A stretch of DNA of 64,000 bases from Flammeovirgaceae bacterium (GTDB taxonomy: Bacteria > Bacteroidota > Bacteroidia > Cytophagales > Cyclobacteriaceae): positions 186,001-250,000 of the forward strand of contig JAIYCV010000028.1 in NCBI GenBank assembly GCA_027487845.1. Reading direction: 5' to 3'. Below the pieces are notes generated by a model. The model saw only the letters and a program-made list of their open reading frames with translations, had not been told where the DNA came from and did not search any database. Numbering within the stretch: position 1 is the stretch's first letter; each line of letters opens with the position of its first letter. Both the position numbers and the translations under genes were made by a program. Shown here one piece after another: positions 8,960 through 16,705 of the stretch.

Positions 8960-9814
8960 ATGTATTTTTTAACAAAACAATACCCGGAAAAAAGAGCCTT
9001 TATAACGGGTGCGGGCTCAGGCCTAGGACGATCATTCTGCTACGAGTTAGCTGCCGATGGCTGGCTCATTGGAATCTGCGACATCAACGATGCAGAGCTT
9101 GAAATTACCGCCAAGCAAATAGCAACGCTTGGAGGAAAATCCATTTCATTTCACTTGGATGTCTCGCAACGAAACGAGTATAAAAACGTGGCGGATGATT
9201 TTCTTTCCCAAGCTGGCGGAATCGACATCTTATTCAACAACGCAGGTGTAGGTGATGGTGGCCTGTTTGAAGAATACTCCCTCGACAACTGGGAGTGGAT
9301 GGTTGGCATCAATCAGATGAGTGTAATCTACGGCTGCCATTATTTTATCCCCACGTTTAAGAAACAAAAGTCTGGCCACATCATAAACATTGCCAGCTTG
9401 GCAGCGGTAAGTTGTGCACCTACCATGAGTGCATATAATGTCACCAAAGCAGCAGTGGTAGCCATTAGTGAAACTCTCTATGGTGAGTTGATAGATCATG
9501 GGGTCCATGTTTCGTGCGTTCAGCCAGCATATTTCAAAACCAACATTGCGAAGAGTATGCGGGGTGGTGCTACATTTCAAAAGACAACTCAGTTTCTATT
9601 AGATCGATCAAAGCTGGAATCGAAAGATGTTGCACAGGAAATTTTGTATCGTGCGGGCAACCAAGAGTTTTACATTATCCTGCCAAAGTTTGCCCGTAAG
9701 GTCTGGCGGTTAAAGCGCCTCGCTCCTACTTGGTTTAGAAAGAAAGTAGCAGAAGACTTTATGAGAGCGGTACAAAAGAGCTTGCGAAGAAAAGACAGCA
9801 ATATCAAGAAATAG
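8960..9814 (+). CDS. Short-chain dehydrogenase/reductase
   Basis: 284 residues, classical SDR. It has the nucleotide-binding TGAGSGLGRSF near residue 18, the NNAGVG motif near residue 93, and the catalytic Ser-Tyr-Lys set in the ASLAAVSCAPTMSAYNVTKAA stretch (about 146-166). It starts 9 bases after the kinase gene, so the two are probably co-transcribed. With the dehydrogenase and kinase it matches the content of lva-type operons, where the SDR (LvaD) oxidises a 3-hydroxyacyl intermediate. The C-terminal basic tail (QKSLRRKDSNIKK) is unremarkable. The last 11 bases overlap the convergent kinase gene on the other strand. Confidence 0.9.
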   Translation: MYFLTKQYPEKRAFITGAGSGLGRSFCYELAADGWLIGICDINDAELEITAKQIATLGGKSISFHLDVSQRNEYKNVADDFLSQAGGIDILFNNAGVGDGGLFEEYSLDNWEWMVGINQMSVIYGCHYFIPTFKKQKSGHIINIASLAAVSCAPTMSAYNVTKAAVVAISETLYGELIDHGVHVSCVQPAYFKTNIAKSMRGGATFQKTTQFLLDRSKLESKDVAQEILYRAGNQEFYIILPKFARKVWRLKRLAPTWFRKKVAEDFMRAVQKSLRRKDSNIKK

Positions 9815-11501
9815 GTAAATAGATACTAAACGTTGAGCCAACACCTACTTCCGACTGGAAAGAGATCGATCCATTTAACTTACCAAGCGTTTCCTTTACG
9901 ATGTACAATCCAAGGCCAGAGCCATCTGAAATTTCAGATGCTCGATAAAACATATCAAAGATTTTTTGATGATGTTCCTTAGCGATTCCTAACCCGTTGT
10001 CTTTTATGCTGATTACGATTTGATGACCCACCACTGAAGCCCCTATTGCAATAAATGGATTCTCAGCAGAAGGATTGTGATACTTAAAAGCGTTTGAAAC
10101 GATATTACTCAAAACAATTTTTAGCCGACCAGCATCAGTAGAAATAATCAAGCTGGGATCAATGTGAACGCTTATTTGCATCTTCTTGTCCACCAACGAA
10201 TATGCCAGGTTATCGACTACTTCATTTACCATCACAGCCAGGGCATGCTTATCTAACAGGAGTTCAAGCCTCGCATTTCTAGAGTAGTCGGTCACTTCTT
10301 TGATAAAACCTTCCATCACCTTTATTCGATCCCTCATCATCCGGTGGTATTCTTCTAGCTCGCTTGGTTGATTTGTTCGTTCAGAAAGATCAATAAGCCC
10401 CAATAAAGAGCTTAAAGGCGCTCTCATATCGTGCGAGGCACTGTAGACAAAGCGATCAAGCTCCTCGTTTATTTTAGCGAGTTGATCATTTTTCAACAAA
10501 ATTTCTTGCTCCGCCCTTTTTCTGTCATCAATATCAATTAGCGATCCAAGCACAAAAGTGGTATTGGTTTCACTTTCGGTTCGCACGAGCCCACTATCAA
10601 GAAACCACTTGTATGTTCCATTTTTTGTCAACAGGCGTACTTCCCCTTGATAGGGTTGATGTGATTTTATAATCTCCTGTATCTTCTGGTTAGATGCCTG
10701 CATGTCGTCTGGATGAACAAAGGATACGTATGTTTCAATCGAGATGGGATTTAATTCATCACTTCTGTAACCAAGAAGTTCCTTCCAATATTCGCTTATA
10801 AAGATTGAATTGCCGGAAAGATTCCATTCATAAATACCTGCCTTAGCGCCCTTTACGGCCATTTCAAAACGCTCTTTATTTTGTTTTAGTTGATTAGCAG
10901 CAGCCATTAACTGTTGTTGGTTTTCCTCTAATCTCCTTTCTGAATGGTGATTTTCATTAATCAAAAAATAAACGATCAATGCGCAACTTAAAGTAGCTGC
11001 AATAAAATTGGAAAGAAAACTCACACGTATGCTGGGGTCGTCATAGGCTGGGATTGGCAGCAGGTGGAAATCATATATAAAGGCGATAATTCCAATGAAA
11101 ATTGAAACCGATACCGAAAGAATTCCCCAGACCCTCCTATTGAAACTAAAAAGGATAAGCGCTGCCAGGCTAATTAAAATGAAATAGAAAAACAAGCCAC
11201 CGAATAAGCTATCAGAATCGGCAAACAAGAACACTAATGCGTTAGAAAAAACAATTAACAACCCGTTAGCAAATCCATGATAACCAACGCGATTCAAAAC
11301 AAGCCCCAAAACTCCAACGCCAATCATCAAGTAGTAAAATGGGAAAAAAGTATCTATCCCGATATGCCCATCAATACCTATATAAAATAAAGCACTGGCA
11401 ATTAATATTAAATTGAATTGTACTCGAAGTATCGAATACTTATAGACCTTTCTATCCGGAATATATTCTTTCCCTAAAAATACGTTCTTGAAAAAACTCA
11501 T
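9804..11501 (-). CDS. Membrane sensor histidine kinase with PAS domain
   Basis: About 565 residues from the ATG at 11501; a TTG six codons earlier gives a longer form but precedes no recognisable element. The N-terminal 185 residues hold about six hydrophobic helices, followed by a short coiled coil (RRLEENQQQLMAAANQLKQ). A PAS domain follows (FEMAVKGAKAGIYEWNLSG to SLIDIDDRKRAEQ), then HisKA with the phospho-acceptor His in YSASHDMRAPLSS and a HATPase domain with the N box NIVSNAFKYH, DNGLGI and GSGLGLYIVKE. There is no receiver domain and no response regulator gene nearby, so the partner is unknown. The kinase half resembles that of the gene at 33225-34544. The signal is probably membrane- or cytoplasm-derived. 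Confidence 0.92.
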   Translation of the reverse strand: MSFFKNVFLGKEYIPDRKVYKYSILRVQFNLILIASALFYIGIDGHIGIDTFFPFYYLMIGVGVLGLVLNRVGYHGFANGLLIVFSNALVFLFADSDSLFGGLFFYFILISLAALILFSFNRRVWGILSVSVSIFIGIIAFIYDFHLLPIPAYDDPSIRVSFLSNFIAATLSCALIVYFLINENHHSERRLEENQQQLMAAANQLKQNKERFEMAVKGAKAGIYEWNLSGNSIFISEYWKELLGYRSDELNPISIETYVSFVHPDDMQASNQKIQEIIKSHQPYQGEVRLLTKNGTYKWFLDSGLVRTESETNTTFVLGSLIDIDDRKRAEQEILLKNDQLAKINEELDRFVYSASHDMRAPLSSLLGLIDLSERTNQPSELEEYHRMMRDRIKVMEGFIKEVTDYSRNARLELLLDKHALAVMVNEVVDNLAYSLVDKKMQISVHIDPSLIISTDAGRLKIVLSNIVSNAFKYHNPSAENPFIAIGASVVGHQIVISIKDNGLGIAKEHHQKIFDMFYRASEISDGSGLGLYIVKETLGKLNGSISFQSEVGVGSTFSIYLPIS

Positions 11502-11689
11502 GTTCAAGGTTGAAATCAACTAGCTTAAACTACTTAAAACGGTTCAAGATAACAAACTTGTTGACTTAATTTCGGAATAGATACTAATTTACTAACCACT
11601 TGCCATTAAAAAACAACACGTACCGATCAACCTAAATTCAAAACTGAATCCATTCAAATCAGTTATATATTGTCGTTAAAATAAGAGAT

Positions 11690-14600
11690 ATGCAGCGAAA
11701 AATTACCCTACTAACAACGGTTGTGTTGCTTTTATCCTTAGCAGCTTCGGGACAACCACGGGCCAAGGATGTAAAGCCAGATTCCACAAAAAAAGAAATG
11801 CCTAAAAAGAAAAAAGACCTTCCACTGGATGTTGGCAGGCGTATTCCTATCAAAACAAATGAAGGCACTTGGATGTCGCTAGATGTTAGTCCTGATGGAA
11901 AGACGGTTGCGTTTGACTTTCTTGGGGATATTTTTACTATGCCCATCACCGGAGGAAAACCTACGCAGTTTACCAGCGGAATGAGTTTCGATTCGCATCC
12001 TAAGTATAGCCCAGATGGAACTAAACTATTATTTATTTCCGATAGAAGTGGTGGCGAAAACATCTGGTGGTTTGCTACCGATAAGAAGGATTCGCTGCAA
12101 GTTACTAAAGGCAATACAGATCATTATCAATCTGCAGAATGGACGCCCGATGGGAACTATATTGTCGGATCTCGCGGAACACGTAACTTAAAGCTTTGGT
12201 TGTTTCATAAAGAGGGCGGCTCGGGAGCTCAATTAATTAGCAAGCCCGACAATTTAAAAGCGGTTGAGCCAGCTTTCGGAAACGATGGCCGTTACGTTTG
12301 GTTTGCTCAACGCACATCGGCTTGGAATTACAACGCCCAACTTCCGCAATATCAACTGGCTGTTTATGATCGCGAGAATGGAGAGATTGACAGAAGAACA
12401 CAGCGATATGGTTCGGCATTTACACCGACATTATCTCCCGATGGCAAGTGGCTTGTTTTTGGAAGCCGCCACAATGATCAAACAGGTCTGATTATTCGTG
12501 ATTTAAAAACGGGTGACGAAAAATGGTTGGCCTATCCGGTGCAACGCGATGAGCAAGAGTCGATCGCCCCTATGGGAGTTTTACCAGCCATGTCTTTCAC
12601 ACCCGATAGCAAAGAGATAGTAGCATCGTATGGTGGAAAATTCTATCGTATACCGGTTGCCGGTGGTGATGCGATTAGCATTCCGTTCGAAATAGAAACG
12701 GAGTTGTTAGTTGGGCCACGAGTGGATTTTAAATATCCCATAAAAGATGATAGGGATTTTGTTGCCACACAGATACGTGATGCCGCGGTTTCACCGGATG
12801 GAAAGCAAGTTGCCTTCACCGCGCTGAATAGATTGTATTTATACGACATTCAAAAAGCAAGTTATAGAAGACTAACCAGCAACAATTTTACAGAAGCACA
12901 ACCGAGTTGGAACTCCGATGGATCGCAACTGGCATGGGTCACCTGGGAAAACCAAATGGGTAATATCTACAAATTGAATTTCAAATTGAAAGATGCAAAA
13001 CCCATTAAGTTAACCACTACGCCTGGCCTCTACACAGAACCCGTTTGGTCATTACAAGGCAACAAGATTGTTTTCTTTCGAGGATCAGCACAAACATTTA
13101 GAGACGCTGAAGGACCGTTTTTTCAAGGCGCACAAGAAGATCTCCTCTGGATTTCAGGAGACGGGGGCACGATCAATTTCATCGCCAAAGCGAAAGGACG
13201 AAGTACACCACATTTTACAAAAACAGACGACCGAATCTACTTGTATAATGGCCAGAAGGGTTTACTTTCCATACGATGGGATGGGACAGATGAGAAAGTT
13301 CTGTTGAAAGTGACGGGCATCACTGTTTATGGCTCAGTGCCTGATGAAAACAACTGCATGTTGAATGAATCAGCAATGGAGCCAGCACAAGAACCATCGG
13401 TTGCCGATGTGATTAAGATTGCTCCCGATGGTGATCAAGCATTAGCGCAAATTAACAATGATGTTTATGTAGTTACAATTCCAAAAACAGGTGGAGACGT
13501 GCCCAAAATTTCTGTGGCTGATGCAGACAAAGCCCAATTCCCATCGCGTAAGTTGACCAAGCTTGGTGGCGAATTTGCAAGTTGGAGCAGCAATGCAAAG
13601 AATATATACTTCACGCTCGGCAACGCCTTTTTCACCTACAACCTTGATTCTGCTAAACTTAAGGAAAGTGCTTTAAAGAAAAAGAAGGCAGAAGAAGAAA
13701 AAGCAAAAGAAGATGGCGAAAAGAAAGACGAGAAAAAAGACGATGCGAAGAAGAAAGATGAGGGATACAAGCCAGCCGAATTAAGAATAAAAGTTACGGT
13801 TCAAAAAGACATCCCACAAGGAAAGATTTTGCTTCAAAACGCGCGTATCATCACCATGAAGGGTGATGAAGTTATTGAGAAAGGAGATGTATTAATTGAG
13901 AATGCGAGGATCAAGCAAGTAGGCTCGGCAGGCTCGATAGCTGTAGACGCGTCTGTTCAAAAATTGGATGTTAGCGGAAAGACAATTGTGCCCGGATTTG
14001 TGGACACGCATGCCCACATGTGGCCCGCTTGGGGCATTCATAAAAATCAGGTTTGGATTTATGCAGCTAATCTAGCTTATGGAGTTACCACCACACGCGA
14101 TCCTCAAACAGCTACTACCGATGTGCTTACTTATAGCGACATGGTTGAAACTGGTCAAATGATTGGGCCACGTGTTTATAGCACCGGGCCGGGTGTTGGC
14201 TACTGGGCTTATAATTTAAAGGACGCTGATCAAGCAAAAGATATTTTGAAACAATACTCTGAGTATTACAACACGAAGACTATCAAGATGTATCTAACAG
14301 GAAATCGTCAGCATCGCCAATGGATTATTCAAGCTGCCAAAGAGCAAAACCTTATGCCAACTACAGAAGGCGGCCTCGATTTTAAATTGAATATGACAAA
14401 TCTGATTGACGGCTACCCTGGTCACGAGCATGCGCTGCCTATTTATCCGTTGTATAAAGATGTAATCACATCTATAGCAGAAGCTAAGATGACCTACACT
14501 CCCACTCTTCTGGTTGCTTACGGTGGCCCCTGGGCTGAGAACTTCTATTATGCAACGGAAAATGTAAATGGCGATCCGAAGCTAAATTACTTCACACCAA

Positions 14601-15073
14601 AATCAGAGCTGGATCAAAAATCTAGAAGAAGGCCAGGATGGTTTATGAAAGAGGAACATGTATTTGAAGACCATGCAAAATTTGTAAATGATCTGGTAAA
14701 AGCGGGAGGCAATGCGGGTGTTGGCTCCCATGGGCAATTGCAAGGACTAGGTTATCACTGGGAGTTGTGGAATATCGCATCTGGCGGAATGACACCGCTA
14801 AATGCATTAAAAGTAGCGACTATTCATGGAGCGAAAGCGATAGGTCTCGATGGCGATATAGGAAGTATTGAGAACGGTAAACTGGCCGATTTGATTATTT
14901 TGGATAAGAACCCTTTGGAAAATATCCGAAATACAAATTCCGTAAATAAGGTGATGAAAAATGGAAGGTTGTACGATGCCACCAGGTTGGATGAAATATA
15001 CCCAATCGTTAAAAAAGCCCCTGACTTTGGCAAAGATCAAGCAGCACCTATTGGACTGCCTGGTGTCAAATAA
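11690..15073 (+). CDS. Secreted TolB-like beta-propeller fused to amidohydrolase
   Basis: 1127 residues. A signal peptide (residues 1-21, ending LSLAASGQ) is followed by a large WD40/PD40 beta-propeller region to about residue 650, with repeats such as SPDGKTVAFDFLGDIF, SPDGTKLLFISDRSGGENIWW and NSDGSQLAWVTWE. A lysine/glutamate-rich linker (about 660-700) joins it to a metal-dependent amidohydrolase: GKTIVPGFVDTHAHMWPAW contains the HxH metal ligands, GVTTTRDPQ follows, and the domain ends with ENGKLADLIILDKNPLENI. Such fusions are widespread in Bacteroidota and Gammaproteobacteria; the substrate is unknown, perhaps peptides or cyclic amides in the periplasm. A strong terminator follows 18 bases after the stop. 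Confidence 0.92.
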   Translation: MQRKITLLTTVVLLLSLAASGQPRAKDVKPDSTKKEMPKKKKDLPLDVGRRIPIKTNEGTWMSLDVSPDGKTVAFDFLGDIFTMPITGGKPTQFTSGMSFDSHPKYSPDGTKLLFISDRSGGENIWWFATDKKDSLQVTKGNTDHYQSAEWTPDGNYIVGSRGTRNLKLWLFHKEGGSGAQLISKPDNLKAVEPAFGNDGRYVWFAQRTSAWNYNAQLPQYQLAVYDRENGEIDRRTQRYGSAFTPTLSPDGKWLVFGSRHNDQTGLIIRDLKTGDEKWLAYPVQRDEQESIAPMGVLPAMSFTPDSKEIVASYGGKFYRIPVAGGDAISIPFEIETELLVGPRVDFKYPIKDDRDFVATQIRDAAVSPDGKQVAFTALNRLYLYDIQKASYRRLTSNNFTEAQPSWNSDGSQLAWVTWENQMGNIYKLNFKLKDAKPIKLTTTPGLYTEPVWSLQGNKIVFFRGSAQTFRDAEGPFFQGAQEDLLWISGDGGTINFIAKAKGRSTPHFTKTDDRIYLYNGQKGLLSIRWDGTDEKVLLKVTGITVYGSVPDENNCMLNESAMEPAQEPSVADVIKIAPDGDQALAQINNDVYVVTIPKTGGDVPKISVADADKAQFPSRKLTKLGGEFASWSSNAKNIYFTLGNAFFTYNLDSAKLKESALKKKKAEEEKAKEDGEKKDEKKDDAKKKDEGYKPAELRIKVTVQKDIPQGKILLQNARIITMKGDEVIEKGDVLIENARIKQVGSAGSIAVDASVQKLDVSGKTIVPGFVDTHAHMWPAWGIHKNQVWIYAANLAYGVTTTRDPQTATTDVLTYSDMVETGQMIGPRVYSTGPGVGYWAYNLKDADQAKDILKQYSEYYNTKTIKMYLTGNRQHRQWIIQAAKEQNLMPTTEGGLDFKLNMTNLIDGYPGHEHALPIYPLYKDVITSIAEAKMTYTPTLLVAYGGPWAENFYYATENVNGDPKLNYFTPKSELDQKSRRRPGWFMKEEHVFEDHAKFVNDLVKAGGNAGVGSHGQLQGLGYHWELWNIASGGMTPLNALKVATIHGAKAIGLDGDIGSIENGKLADLIILDKNPLENIRNTNSVNKVMKNGRLYDATRLDEIYPIVKKAPDFGKDQAAPIGLPGVK

Positions 15074-15090
15074 CAGAGTACTCGAAAAAC

Positions 15091-15122
15091 AAAAATCCCG
15101 GGTCATTTGACTCGGGATTTTT
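15091..15122 (+). terminator. Rho-independent terminator after the amidohydrolase gene
   Basis: Arms AAAAATCCCG and CGGGATTTTT pair perfectly, and the inner GTCA/TGAC pairing continues the stem through a G-T wobble, leaving a two-base loop. The A/T-rich flanks would make it work in both directions, although nothing on the minus strand needs it. Confidence 0.85.
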
Positions 15123-15287
15123 AATCTATCGCAAATGGAATAAAATAATAACTAGCTGTTACCGTGCTATTCCAGGCTGTTTCCTGTTAAAAATTCATGA
15201 ATTGGTGTAGCTTGGATTTGATTTTGCTTTGGCGAAGGTAGAAGAAAGCGAGGAGTAAGTGTGCGCTGAATATCCAAGTAATTGAAT

Positions 15288-15324
15288 TCACTTTGTGACT
15301 TTATCAAAGTGAGTTTTATTTTTG
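15288..15324 (+). promoter_or_regulatory. Bacteroidota-type promoter with overlapping inverted repeat
   Basis: A -33 element TTTG (15292-15295) and a perfect -7 TAnnTTTG match, TATTTTTG (15317-15324), are 21 bases apart. The -33 lies inside an inverted repeat, TCACTTTG (15288-15295) and CAAAGTGA (15305-15312) with a 9-base spacer, which would suit a dimeric regulator. The start codon of the small secreted protein follows at 15346. Confidence 0.6.
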
Positions 15325-15345
15325 TTAACAATTTAATCTCGCCCA

Positions 15346-15768
15346 ATGAAAACCCTACTTTGCTCAGCGTTTCTCATTTTCTCAACTTTTTGTTTTAGCC
15401 AGAAGATTGACTCTACTATTGTTATCGGAACGTGGCAAAGCGAGTTGGATGAAGATAACACATTTGGCTCATTTATCTTTGATAAAGACGGGTTTATTAC
15501 AATTGAGTCACAAGGCATCACTATGGGAGGTGCAAACGGCATGGCAAAAGGAAAGCCGATTCAAATGATTTATAAACTAGATGTTTCAAAAAAACCGATG
15601 CAACTAGACATACTTGTGCGCAAGCCTGAAACAAAAACAGAAATGATAGCGATGAGAGCAATTGTAGAGTTTAGTAGTGATTTAAAAATGAAAATAGCCA
15701 TTGATCAAGAGCAACGGCCAACTGAATTCACCCCAGAGAATTCAATGTCGTTTTCACGAATTAAGTAG
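15346..15768 (+). CDS. Small secreted protein, lipocalin-like (unknown function)
   Basis: 140 residues with a signal peptide cleaved after CFSQ (about residue 19). The rest is beta-rich: IGTWQSELDEDNTFGSFIFDKDGFITI reads like the first strands of a small lipocalin-like or TIGR03067-like barrel, where a GxW motif opens the domain. I do not recognise a specific family. It has its own promoter and converges with the phosphonatase-like gene 8 bases away. Probably periplasmic. Confidence 0.6.
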   Translation: MKTLLCSAFLIFSTFCFSQKIDSTIVIGTWQSELDEDNTFGSFIFDKDGFITIESQGITMGGANGMAKGKPIQMIYKLDVSKKPMQLDILVRKPETKTEMIAMRAIVEFSSDLKMKIAIDQEQRPTEFTPENSMSFSRIK

Positions 15769-15776
15769 ACTTAGTC

Positions 15777-16505
15777 TTAGTCTTTGAATTGTTCAGCAAC
15801 AAGCTTTGGCAATTCTTTCACACTCTTGATTATATGTGTATGAGGATACTTCTGTAAAGTTCTCAATGTATTTGCACCACTTAGCACGCCAATGTTGCCA
15901 ATGCAACCGCCATTATATCCTGAGAGTAAATCGGCTGGCGTATCTCCTATTTTTATTACTTGTCTTACAGATTGAATTCCCAATCTTTCCATCGCTCTAA
16001 AAATTAAAAATGGCGATGGCCTACCTGTTCCGTTGGTATCTTCTACATCCAACGCCAAGTCAATAAGTCCACGCTCTTTCCATTGCAGTCCTTCCATAAT
16101 AGCCGTGTTGACATCGCGATGAAAACCAGTGTCTGTCGCAACTTTTATGCCCTGTTCTTGACACCACTTAAACGTATCTTCTGCACCCGGCATGGCGCGA
16201 ACGTTATTCTTATAGTAGTCCACCATAATCACCGAATAGCGATCAAAAATAGCATGTGCTTCTTGTAAATACTCTGGGAAATGGTAAGTCTCCAACTGGC
16301 TAATTTCAACTTTATGACCGCGTGCACGAGCCAACATAAATTGGTATAGATGGATTTTGTTCGTCCCTATAGTCTTTTCGAAATCCCCCAAAGAAACGTC
16401 TAACTTAAACTCCTGTGCCGCTTGCTGGAGGCTCTTTGCTACGGCATTGTCATCTTCTACGGTGGTGCCGGAAAGGTCAAAGACTACTAAACGAATTTTA
16501 CCCAT
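15777..16505 (-). CDS. Phosphonatase-like HAD hydrolase
   Basis: About 242 residues from the ATG at 16505; the frame extends 32 codons upstream to 16601, but that stretch has no family similarity and the HAD motif must lie near the N-terminus. Motif I is VVFDLSGTTVEDDNAV (nucleophile Asp), motif III is around RPSPFLIFRAMERLGI, and motif IV is VIKIGDTPADLLSGYNGG. The FDLSGTTV form and the overall length match the PhnX-like phosphonatase-like family (TIGR03351), which acts on phosphonoacetaldehyde-like or other phosphorylated small molecules. No aminotransferase or phosphonate transporter is adjacent, so the substrate is open. It is transcribed away from the TonB receptor gene. Confidence 0.82.
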   Translation of the reverse strand: MGKIRLVVFDLSGTTVEDDNAVAKSLQQAAQEFKLDVSLGDFEKTIGTNKIHLYQFMLARARGHKVEISQLETYHFPEYLQEAHAIFDRYSVIMVDYYKNNVRAMPGAEDTFKWCQEQGIKVATDTGFHRDVNTAIMEGLQWKERGLIDLALDVEDTNGTGRPSPFLIFRAMERLGIQSVRQVIKIGDTPADLLSGYNGGCIGNIGVLSGANTLRTLQKYPHTHIIKSVKELPKLVAEQFKD

Positions 16506-16644
16506 ACTTCTCAAAAGTATCTCTTTTTGAGGGAAGCCAGTCGCAATTTTTAATTCTTTACAAAAATTTAATTTCAGGGCTGACCTTTCTAGCGAATTCA
16601 ATCGATAGCGGTTAAAAAAGTCAGAAAAGGATCAAGCCTCTATC

Positions 16645-16675
16645 TTGTTTAGAATAATTCTAAATAAGATATTTG
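16645..16675 (+). promoter_or_regulatory. Promoter of the TonB receptor gene
   Basis: A TTG (-33 part, 16645-16647) is followed after 20 bases by GATATTTG (16668-16675), one mismatch from the -7 consensus TAnnTTTG. The start codon lies about 30 bases downstream. The spacer between the two boxes is almost completely filled by the Fur-type palindrome. Confidence 0.55.
16648..16664. promoter_or_regulatory. Fur-family operator (7-1-7 type palindrome)
   Basis: TTTAGAATAATTCTAAA is a perfect palindrome with 8-base arms around a central A. Its core TTAGAATAATTCTAA has the 7-1-7 layout of Fur, PerR and Zur boxes. It lies between the -33 and -7 elements of the receptor promoter, where a bound repressor would block RNA polymerase. 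Which Fur-family protein binds, and therefore whether iron or another metal is sensed, cannot be read from the site. Confidence 0.65.
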
Positions 16676-16705
16676 CGTTCTCAAATTTTAAGAAACACTA
16701 CACCA

